Source: Planctomycetaceae bacterium
GTDB lineage: Bacteria > Planctomycetota > Planctomycetia > Pirellulales > Thermoguttaceae
Direction: 5' to 3'
DNA length: 8,834 bases
Assembly (NCBI GenBank): GCA_003532715.1
Contig: DOEZ01000134.1
Coordinates: 297-9,130, forward strand
Shown here: positions 1 to 5,435 of the stretch, one piece after another
Layout of the letters: every line of letters begins with the position of its first letter
Numbering within the stretch: the stretch's first letter is position 1
Position numbers and translations under genes: made by a program
Notes under the pieces: generated by a model
The model's input: the letters and a program-made list of their open reading frames with translations, nothing else
Database searches by the model: none
Told to the model about the DNA's origin: nothing

Positions 1-528
1 GCCATTGGCTCGCGGCGCCGTGATGCAGATTGGATTCGTGCCGCAGAAGGCTTTTCGCGATCCGAAGGGCAAGACCATCGAATCGACATGCGAGAAGACG
101 AAGCCGATCATTCCCGCATCGGCGATTTCGAGTCCGTAATAGGCCAGCGCGCCGCAATGGCTCGATCGCTCGACGGAGACCCACCCGGCGCCCGATTTGG
201 CCGCCAAGCAAACGGCTTCCATTGCGGCGCGTTGCATGACCAATTGGCCCAGACCGTCGTCTCCCTGAACGCGACCGCACGACTCCGACAGCTTTTCGAA
301 TGTGATCTGGGGACGCGGCTTGATGCTGCCGCCGTCAATGCGACGTAGATAGTGCGGCAGCCTTGCCACCCCGTGGGAGTCCGTGCCTCGAAGGTTCGCC
401 TCGACCAGCATGTCGGCGACCAGCCGCGCGTCGGCCGGAAGGAGACCGACCCGCTCCAGCAGGCCACCGGCGAAGCGTCGCAACGCATCGTGATGCACGG
501 TCCGTGATTCGAAGTGAACCTGTGGCAT
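1..528 (-). CDS. Ldh_2 (malate/L-lactate dehydrogenase) family oxidoreductase, N-terminal part, cut by window edge
   Basis: The minus strand is open from an ATG at 528-526 to base 1, giving 176 residues with no stop; the C-terminal half lies outside the window. The protein begins MPQVHFESRT and carries family hallmarks in the right order: an N-terminal helical segment rich in V/A/L (about 18-48), the signature SHGVARLPHY at 51-60, SSHCGALAYY at 122-131 (usually SNHFGAAGYY), and FGS...FCGTNP at 155-165. The family (AllD, ComC, YiaK, YlbC and relatives) uses NAD(P)H to interconvert 2-oxo acids and 2-hydroxy acids in the cytoplasm; substrates include malate, L-lactate, ureidoglycolate, sulfolactate and diketogulonate. 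The sequence does not fix the substrate. The gene is divergent from a fucose-type dehydrogenase/lactonase pair. Because known oxidative L-fucose routes end in pyruvate plus L-lactate, an L-lactate role is attractive but inferred. No good Shine-Dalgarno precedes the ATG. Confidence 0.9.
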   Translation of the reverse strand, partial: MPQVHFESRTVHHDALRRFAGGLLERVGLLPADARLVADMLVEANLRGTDSHGVARLPHYLRRIDGGSIKPRPQITFEKLSESCGRVQGDDGLGQLVMQRAAMEAVCLAAKSGAGWVSVERSSHCGALAYYGLEIADAGMIGFVFSHVDSMVLPFGSRKAFCGTNPICITAPRANG

Positions 529-570
529 ATTTGGAGGGCTTTCGAGGAATGCGGAAATTGTCGATCAGGG

Positions 571-598
571 CTGGCAAAGGCTGAACATTTAATATAAT
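571..598 (+). promoter_or_regulatory. candidate sigma70-like promoter for the SDR-lactonase operon
   Basis: A perfect TATAAT lies at 593-598. CTGGCA at 571-576 (4 of 6 to TTGACA) is 16 bases upstream. A start near 605 would leave an approximately 78-base leader before the dehydrogenase ATG at 683. The leader would contain the 12-bp palindrome and the G9 run. The box positions are seen directly; activity is inferred. Confidence 0.45.
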
Positions 599-619
599 AT
601 GCAGTTACAGCCCTTGCAA
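591..619 (-). promoter_or_regulatory. candidate sigma70-like promoter for the Ldh_2 gene
   Basis: On the minus strand, a TTGCAA box (619-614, 4 of 6 matches to TTGACA) is followed by a 17-base spacer and TATATT (596-591, 5 of 6 matches to TATAAT). This would start transcription about 55-60 bases before the ATG at 528. The AT-rich island is conspicuous in GC-rich DNA. The boxes overlap the candidate plus-strand promoter and the 12-bp palindrome. Planctomycete promoter consensus is poorly defined, so this rests on pattern only. Confidence 0.4.
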
Positions 620-622
620 GGG
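611..622. promoter_or_regulatory. perfect 12-bp palindrome, candidate operator
   Basis: CCCTTGCAAGGG is identical to its own reverse complement over all 12 bases. It sits at roughly +7 to +18 of the candidate plus-strand promoter and covers the -35 box of the candidate minus-strand promoter. A dimeric repressor bound here could therefore control both divergent units. No regulator gene is visible in the window, so the binding family is unknown. Confidence 0.4.
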
Positions 623-628
623 GGGGGG
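620..628 (+). repeat. homopolymeric run of nine G
   Basis: Nine consecutive G bases directly follow and partly overlap the palindrome, inside the presumed leader of the dehydrogenase gene. Such runs can change length by slippage or be miscalled by sequencing; it does not lie in a coding frame that matters. Confidence 0.85.
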
Positions 629-682
629 AAGGTCCATCCGCGGAATTGAACGTCCGAAACATGCTCTTACCGGAGACCGATC

Positions 683-1453
683 ATGAAACTGAAGGACAAA
701 GTGGCCATTGTGACGGGAGGTTCCAAGGGGATCGGCCTCGGATGTGCCCGCGTTTTCTGCCGATACGGCTGCCGGGTGGTGGTTGCCTCGCGAGGCGAGG
801 AGGCTGGCCGGAAGGCAGAACGCCAATTGACGGAAGCGGGTTATGTGGCTGCCTTCGTCCCCACGGATGTGAACCGCGAGGCTGACATGGTCGCGCTGAT
901 CGACCAAACGGTTGCTCGGTTCGGACGGCTCGACTGCATCGTCAATAACGCCGGATGGCATCCGCCGGCCATGACGATCGACCAGACAAGCCTTGAAGAC
1001 TTCGAGTCGCTTCTGCGTTTGAATCTCATTAGCGTGTTTCTGGGATGCAAGCTGGCGATTCCTCATTTGCGGCAGACGCGGGGAAACATCATCAACATGT
1101 CGAGCGAGGTTGGGCTGATCGGCCAGGCGGCGGCCCCGGCCTACGTCACCACGAAGGCCGGACAGGTTGGATTGACGCGGGCGTTGGCGACCGATCTGGC
1201 GGCCGATGGGGTTCGCGTCAATGCCGTATGTCCGGCCGGCGTCATGACTCCCTTGATGCAGGAGTGGGCCGACACCCAATACGATGCCGACGAAGCGTTG
1301 CGAATGGTCGATTCGTGGCACTTGCTTGGCCGGATGGCGACCATCGACGAAATCGGCGAGGTGTGCGCGTTTTTGGCGAGCGACGAGGCGTCGTTCATCA
1401 CCGGCCAGGCGATCTGTCCCGACGGCGGAGCGGCGCTTGGCTACCGGCGTTAG
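683..1453 (+). CDS. short-chain dehydrogenase/reductase, HSD17B14 / L-fucose dehydrogenase-like
   Basis: This 256-residue protein is a full-length classical SDR. It has the Rossmann nucleotide-binding motif TGGSKGIG (11-18), acidic D62 before the NNAG motif (88-91), and the catalytic tetrad N114, S141, Y154, K158 (YVTTK). It ends in the usual ITGQ...DGG segment. The stretches NNAGWHPP, LNLISVF and PHLRQTRGNIINMSS resemble the HSD17B14 group, from memory of that family; HSD17B14-type enzymes have been reported to oxidise L-fucose to its lactone with NAD. The start is the ATG with GGAG at 672-675, seven bases upstream. The lactonase gene 27 bases downstream supports a sugar-to-lactone reaction in the cytoplasm. 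The SDR fold is certain. The substrate is inferred; other sugars (L-galactose, D-arabinose) or an unrelated alcohol remain possible. Confidence 0.93.
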   Translation: MKLKDKVAIVTGGSKGIGLGCARVFCRYGCRVVVASRGEEAGRKAERQLTEAGYVAAFVPTDVNREADMVALIDQTVARFGRLDCIVNNAGWHPPAMTIDQTSLEDFESLLRLNLISVFLGCKLAIPHLRQTRGNIINMSSEVGLIGQAAAPAYVTTKAGQVGLTRALATDLAADGVRVNAVCPAGVMTPLMQEWADTQYDADEALRMVDSWHLLGRMATIDEIGEVCAFLASDEASFITGQAICPDGGAALGYRR

Positions 1454-1480
1454 TCCTTGGGTGTTTGTGGAGAAAGAACG

Positions 1481-2314
1481 ATGAGAATCGACGCCCACCA
1501 GCATTTTTGGCAACTGGGCCGGTTCGACTACGTTTGGATGCAAGGCGAAGAACTCGAACCGCTCCGGCGAGACTTTCTGCCCGACGATCTACGGCCGCTC
1601 CTTGAAAAGTCCGGCATTCAACGGTCGATCTTCGTCCAGACCGTGTCGAACCTCGACGAGAATCGCTGGGTTCTGGAACTGGCCGCTCGCCATGAGTTTC
1701 TGGCGGGCGTGGTCGGCTGGCTCGATTTGACCAGCGCGGCGCTCGAGGACGAGGTGGCCGAATTCAAGGCGAATCCTTACTTCGTAGCCGCCCGCCATCA
1801 GACGCACGACGAGCCGGACGACGATTGGATACTGCGAGAGGACGTGTCGCGCGGTTTGGCCGTGCTCGCGAGACACGACATTCCCTTTGAACTTCTCTTC
1901 CATCCGAAGCACCTGCGCCACGTCCCCGCGCTGGCGGCAAAGTTTCCGAACCTCAAAATGGTCATCGACCATATCGCCAAATCGGCCATTCGCGACGGCC
2001 GCCGCGAGGGCTGGGTCGAGGGGTTCACCCGGGCGGCGTCGTTCGAAAACGTATTCTGCAAGCTCTCGGGCATGATTACCGAGGCCGATTGGAAGCACTG
2101 GTCGGCGGACGATCTGCGTCCCTACGTGCAAACGGCACTCGACGCATTCGGTCCGAAACGTCTGATGTTCGGTTCCGACTGGCCGGTCTGCACGCTCGCC
2201 GGATCGTACGAGCAGGTGGTGGACGTCTTGAACGACGCCCTCGGGCCGATCAGCGCCGGCGAACAGGACGATATCTTCGGAGGGACGGCCGGACGTTTTT
2301 ACGGTTTGACGTGA
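1481..2314 (+). CDS. amidohydrolase-fold lactonase, COG3618 / L-fucono-1,5-lactonase type
   Basis: The 277-residue product belongs to the amidohydrolase superfamily, predicted-metal-dependent TIM-barrel group COG3618. It opens with the metal-binding HxH motif at H6/H8 (DAHQHFW). It continues with ARHQTHDEPDDDW (104-116), FHPKH (140-144), IDH with H164, KLSG (194-197) and GSDWP with the conserved aspartate D233. Members hydrolyse sugar lactones (L-fucono-, L-rhamnono-, L-galactono-) or aromatic-derived lactones. The preceding SDR makes a sugar lactone the natural substrate, giving L-fuconate if the sugar is fucose. The ATG at 1481 is preferred because the HxH motif starts at residue 6 as in the family, and a purine-rich GGAGAAAG lies at 1469-1476. 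A TTG at 1457 would add only eight residues. The gene ends convergently with the anti-sigma gene. Confidence 0.92.
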   Translation: MRIDAHQHFWQLGRFDYVWMQGEELEPLRRDFLPDDLRPLLEKSGIQRSIFVQTVSNLDENRWVLELAARHEFLAGVVGWLDLTSAALEDEVAEFKANPYFVAARHQTHDEPDDDWILREDVSRGLAVLARHDIPFELLFHPKHLRHVPALAAKFPNLKMVIDHIAKSAIRDGRREGWVEGFTRAASFENVFCKLSGMITEADWKHWSADDLRPYVQTALDAFGPKRLMFGSDWPVCTLAGSYEQVVDVLNDALGPISAGEQDDIFGGTAGRFYGLT

Positions 2315-2363
2315 GCATTCAGCCGTCGGAAGTGGTCTTCAAGGATCGGAAAGAGGGGAAACG

Positions 2364-2437
2364 GGGGAAAGGGAAAAACTCATTCGTTTCTGATTCTGGG
2401 TGACGTTGATGTTACTCAATGCCTTTTCCCTTTTTCC
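2364..2437. terminator. A/G-rich inverted repeat between convergent genes, possible bidirectional terminator
   Basis: AAAGGGAAAA (2368-2377) is exactly complementary to TTTTCCCTTT (2424-2433). G-C and G-T pairs extend the outer end to about 2364 and 2437. The loop would be 46 bases. The left arm lies in an almost pure purine tract starting near 2341. Position between the lactonase (plus) and the anti-sigma gene (minus) fits a shared terminator, but the loop is long and the stem A-T rich, so a dispersed low-complexity repeat is an equal alternative. Confidence 0.3.
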
Positions 2438-2570
2438 GAATCGTCGGGTTGATGCTCCATTTGGCTGAAGTGTCGCGGTTTGGCGGGGAACGGCTCGCGC
2501 TGCGATTGAGGCGGCGGCTCGGCTTTGCCAGTCGGCGATGACGGCCGGCAGCACGCACCGGGCCATCAGA

Positions 2571-4487
2571 CTATTCGCCTTCGTCGCGATTCTTGGCCGG
2601 CGCGGAACTGGGCGCCGGCGCGGCATTGGGCGGTGTGGCCTCGCGCGTCGGCGCGGCGTGGGCGTCGGCCTCGGCGCTTGCGGCGGCTCGGGCCGGTTCG
2701 GCCAGGGGCGTCCGATGCAGGACGAAGAGAACTTGTTGGAGCCGTGGCTTTCCTTCTCGCGATTCGACCTGATAACGGCTGGCCGGGGCAAGCCCCATCG
2801 CCGTCGCGGACTCCTGCTTCTTCACTGGTACCCGTTGAATCGCATCTTCTGCGAGAAGCCCGGCGGAATCCGACGGTTTTTGGTCGATGCGATCGTCCTG
2901 GCGATCCTCCTGGCGATCGGGCTCGACTTGGGCTTGCTGGTTGGCGGTTGGCGGTGTCGGAGGCAACGCCATCCGGCCCAACCGTTGGGCCGTGGCGCGC
3001 GGCGGAGCAATTTGCATGGCGTCGCCGGGCTGGCCGAGTGCCTGCTGCGAGGCCACGGGCCTTTTGAGCTCGCGCGGCAATTCCCTGTCGGCCGACTTCG
3101 AGCCAACGTCCGAGCGCTCGGACGCATCGCCCTTTGCGACTTCCCTGCCACGCTCGTCCGTCTGTTGCGGTTCGGCTGGTTCGGCTGCTTCGACTGCCGC
3201 GTCGAACCGTGAACGTCCGTCTTCGAGCGTCTGGTCGAGCCACGCTTGCTGCTGCCGCGGCGCTACCGAGACTGTTGCATTGCCACGGCGGCGTAGCGCG
3301 CCGATCGTGGCGGCGATCTGGCTCGGGCTCCCTTCGACCAACACAAATTCGACATCGGCGTCCGCCGGTGTGTCGACGAGTCCATAAGCAGCGCCTCGCT
3401 TGGGCGCGTCGGTCGGTGGCTTGGCCGGTTGCGACGCCGCTTGAAGGCCGCCCGCGACTCCAGGTCCGCGCGCCACGGCCGACTCGGGTTCGCCGCGTCG
3501 GACCTCGCCGAATTCGGGCGAGGCTTGCGCGACGTTTTCGACCAGTCGCCGGGCGAGCGGCTCTTCGACGTCGGGCGTTTCGACGATTTCGATTCCATGG
3601 GCGGCGAGTGTTCGGCCGAAAGCGTCGTCCTTCAGAGCCGCCGACGAGAATCGGCAATCGACAACCAGCACTTCGGCTGGGTTCCGCACGGCGCGCGCGA
3701 CGGGCGTGTCGACCGGCGCGGCGGGCGACTTGGCGTCGGCGGTCTGCGCGGTTTGCGGCGAGACGCCAAACTGCCGTTCGACGGTTTCCGCGAACCGCGT
3801 GGCCGCGGCTTTGGGCGAGGGTGGACTTTCGGCCGGCGCGGCCGCTTTGGCCAAACCTTTCCCGACTCGCGGCGCGAGGGCTTCCGACGGTGCTTTGCGC
3901 GTCAAGACAGGGTCGCTCTTGGGTTCGGCCCGACCAGTTTCGGCCATGGCCTCCGCCGCACTACTGTCCGATGCGTACGAGAGACCCTTGTCGCTCGACT
4001 CGAAGGGCGCACTGTCGCCGACGGGACCGATGACGGGGGCGCTCGTCACGCTGCTCGTCGGCGCTTCCGACATCTTGGCGATCGGGTCTCGCACCTCGGG
4101 CGAACGGAGCTGAAAAACGGTCAGCATGACGGCGATCGCCACGGCCATGCCCGACCAAACCAGCCCGCGCGAAGTGACCAGTCGCCGGGCGATTGCTCGG
4201 AACGAAACGGGCGCGGCGCGGGGAGTCGTCGGCGGCGGGTCGGCCAGCCGTGTCGGTTCGCTGAGAATGTGGCGTTCGGCCGCGCGGAGTACGCGATCGC
4301 TTAGGTCCTCACCAATTTCGAGTTTGGGCAGACTCGCAAGACTTGCACCGACCGCGCGCAGTTCGTCGAGCGTCCGGCGCGCCGCCGAATCGTCGGCCAG
4401 CCACTGCTCGACTTGCGCGCGTTCCTCGTCGGAAACGGCGCCGTCGAGATAGGCGCTGAGCAGTTCGTGTTGTGGTGATTCTTTCAT
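2571..4487 (-). CDS. membrane-anchored anti-sigma factor with very long extracytoplasmic region
   Basis: The 638-residue product is the probable antagonist of the ECF sigma factor encoded 16 bases upstream. Residues 5-55 form an anti-sigma/zf-HC2-like helical domain (HELLSAYLDG...EERAQVEQWLADD). It keeps the first histidine (H7) but has no cysteine; the only cysteine in the protein is C278. One membrane helix follows at about 107-127. The remaining 510 residues are Ala/Pro/Arg-rich and probably mostly disordered. Two beta-alpha-beta-like pieces stand out: 271-305 (EVLVVDCRF...GIEIVE) and 377-410 (DVEFVLVEG...ATVSVAP). They are separated by about 70 low-complexity residues and may pair as one ferredoxin-like domain. 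A strand, QQVLFVL (584-590), lies near the C-terminus. The ATG at 4487 is preferred to GTG at 4499: GGGTGA precedes it at suitable spacing, and MKESPQHELLSAYLDG fits the family N-terminus. Signal and proteolytic control are unknown. Confidence 0.85.
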   Translation of the reverse strand: MKESPQHELLSAYLDGAVSDEERAQVEQWLADDSAARRTLDELRAVGASLASLPKLEIGEDLSDRVLRAAERHILSEPTRLADPPPTTPRAAPVSFRAIARRLVTSRGLVWSGMAVAIAVMLTVFQLRSPEVRDPIAKMSEAPTSSVTSAPVIGPVGDSAPFESSDKGLSYASDSSAAEAMAETGRAEPKSDPVLTRKAPSEALAPRVGKGLAKAAAPAESPPSPKAAATRFAETVERQFGVSPQTAQTADAKSPAAPVDTPVARAVRNPAEVLVVDCRFSSAALKDDAFGRTLAAHGIEIVETPDVEEPLARRLVENVAQASPEFGEVRRGEPESAVARGPGVAGGLQAASQPAKPPTDAPKRGAAYGLVDTPADADVEFVLVEGSPSQIAATIGALRRRGNATVSVAPRQQQAWLDQTLEDGRSRFDAAVEAAEPAEPQQTDERGREVAKGDASERSDVGSKSADRELPRELKRPVASQQALGQPGDAMQIAPPRATAQRLGRMALPPTPPTANQQAQVEPDRQEDRQDDRIDQKPSDSAGLLAEDAIQRVPVKKQESATAMGLAPASRYQVESREGKPRLQQVLFVLHRTPLAEPARAAASAEADAHAAPTREATPPNAAPAPSSAPAKNRDEGE

Positions 4488-4503
4488 AATGTCACCCACG
4501 CCC

Positions 4504-5076
4504 TCAATCGGTGGTCAAAACCTCTTTGAGTTGATGGTGCATTTGCAGTCGTGCTCGATAGAGGCGACTTCGAACCGTGCCGACCGGTACGTCGAGCACC
4601 GTGGCGATCGTCTCGTAGTCGCACCCCTCTATCTCTCGCAAAACGAGTATGTTTCGGTGTTCCTCGCTCAGCCGGGCAAGGGCGGCGCGAACCTGGTTTC
4701 GACTCTCCTCGACCTCAAGCCGGTTGCCCGGCCCGGGGCTCGATTCGATCGGTTCGTCGCCTCGGTCGGCGCGAGCCCGGTCGAGCGACGTTGTGGGTTT
4801 CTTGCCTCGGTAGTAACTCGCCGCGCGGTTCAAGGCAATCCGGTACAGCCAAGTATAAAACGTGCTCGAACGACGGAACGTGTCCAACTTGACGAACGCC
4901 TGAACGAGTGCTTCCTGGGTCAGATCGCGAGCGTCTTCGCGGTGGCCCGTCACGTGGACCAGCGTGTTGTAGAGGCGATCCTGGTACTTCCGGACAAGCT
5001 GCCCGAAAGCCGAGGAGTCACCCCGCAGGGTCGCTTCGATCAGTTGCGTATCGTCGCTCAAAGCCGCATCCGTCAA
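4504..5076 (-). CDS. ECF-type RNA polymerase sigma factor (RpoE-like)
   Basis: The 190-residue product has the two-domain layout of extracytoplasmic-function sigma factors. Sigma region 2 is at about 24-91 (YQDRLYNTLVHVTGHREDARDLTQEALVQAF, then FYTWLYRIALN). A charged linker follows (about 92-125). Sigma region 4 is at about 126-180, with helix-turn-helix YETIATVLDVPVGTVRSRLYRAR recognising the -35 element. It directs RNA polymerase to its regulon and is presumably held inactive by the anti-sigma factor encoded just downstream. The start is uncertain. TTG at 5076-5074 gives the family-typical N-terminus (TDAALSDDTQLIEATLRGD), but no clear Shine-Dalgarno precedes it, and no ATG or GTG lies close by in frame. 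Confidence 0.93.
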   Translation of the reverse strand: MTDAALSDDTQLIEATLRGDSSAFGQLVRKYQDRLYNTLVHVTGHREDARDLTQEALVQAFVKLDTFRRSSTFYTWLYRIALNRAASYYRGKKPTTSLDRARADRGDEPIESSPGPGNRLEVEESRNQVRAALARLSEEHRNILVLREIEGCDYETIATVLDVPVGTVRSRLYRARLQMHHQLKEVLTTD

Positions 5077-5142
5077 TTGAGACGCCCGAGAGAGGCAAAT
5101 GGTTCCGTCGCAAACACAGCAGCCCGCTGGTTGGGCCGAGAT

Positions 5143-5203
5143 GGCCCAAGCATGGGGCCGCCGCCATCATCATCCCCTTTGAGGGGCAAGGGGGCAAGCC
5201 CCC
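5143..5203. other. cluster of three short GC-rich hairpins
   Basis: Three consecutive self-complementary units occur within 61 bases: GGCCC (5143-5147) with GGGCC (5155-5159); CCCCT (5174-5178) with AGGGG (5182-5186) around a TTG loop; and GGGGGC (5190-5195) with GCCCCC (5198-5203) around AA. Read leftward they would lie in the leader of the sigma factor mRNA. They could be a leader structure, an attenuator, or a dispersed repeat. The pairing is seen directly; any role is inferred. Confidence 0.45.
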
Positions 5204-5342
5204 CAAGGTGCCGTAGCCGTTCCTTCTCCATGCGGAGTTATAGCAAGAAACGCATCGTCGTAACAGACAGACCCGGCGGAACCGACGCGACTTGCCCCCC
5301 GTGGGCGCGGCATTCGGCCCGAATCGCACGAGAATCGCGGAA

Positions 5343-5371
5343 TGGCCCCCGACCCGCCGAACGTCTAGAAT
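5343..5371 (+). promoter_or_regulatory. weak candidate promoter for the sulfatase-esterase unit
   Basis: TAGAAT at 5366-5371 (5 of 6 to TATAAT) stands out in GC-rich sequence. TGGCCC at 5343-5348 lies 17 bases upstream but matches the -35 consensus at only 3 of 6. A start near 5378 would give a leader of about 58 bases before the ATG at 5436. Confidence 0.25.
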
Positions 5372-5435
5372 GGAGCCATCCGTCCGGCCGAACCGGGTCG
5401 GCGGCGGCGACGGTTGATGCCCAGAAGGAGAGATC

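Larger units (their letters stand above)
5077..5435. other. 359-base divergent intergenic region, sigma factor / sulfatase
   Basis: No convincing gene lies here; the open frames are overhangs of flanking genes. It must hold promoters for the sigma factor (leftward) and the sulfatase (rightward). A TATAAC reads on the minus strand at 5243-5238 and would give the sigma gene a leader of about 155 bases that contains the three GC hairpins. No canonical ECF-type -35/-10 pair was recognised, so autoregulation could not be supported. Confidence 0.6.

Noticed and set aside
605..1543. 312-residue open frame on the minus strand, opposite the SDR
   Set aside because: It is a shadow of a clear full-length SDR, has no motifs, and crosses the candidate operator region.
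2351..2378. G-quadruplex in the purine tract
   Set aside because: Only three G runs of three or more are present within a usable span; a fourth is missing unless the five-G run is split, which leaves no proper loop.
2339..2570. Possible small minus-strand gene downstream of the anti-sigma stop (MARCVLPAVIADWQ...)
   Set aside because: The open frame mostly overlaps the anti-sigma gene in another frame and ends in low-complexity Ser/Pro translated from the C/T-rich tract; there is no ribosome binding site.
2538..4304. Several plus-strand open frames of about 180-300 residues, opposite the anti-sigma gene
   Set aside because: They are Arg/Gly-rich low-complexity translations typical of the complement of Ala/Pro-rich coding DNA; the minus-strand frame has a coherent domain layout and an operon partner.
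5073..5232. Upstream small ORF on the minus strand starting at the ATG at 5232-5230, with possible coupling to the sigma factor TTG through a TTGA overlap
   Set aside because: Careful translation shows that the frame from this ATG stops after 20 residues at a TGA, well before the sigma start, and the TGA at 5075-5073 belongs to a different frame.
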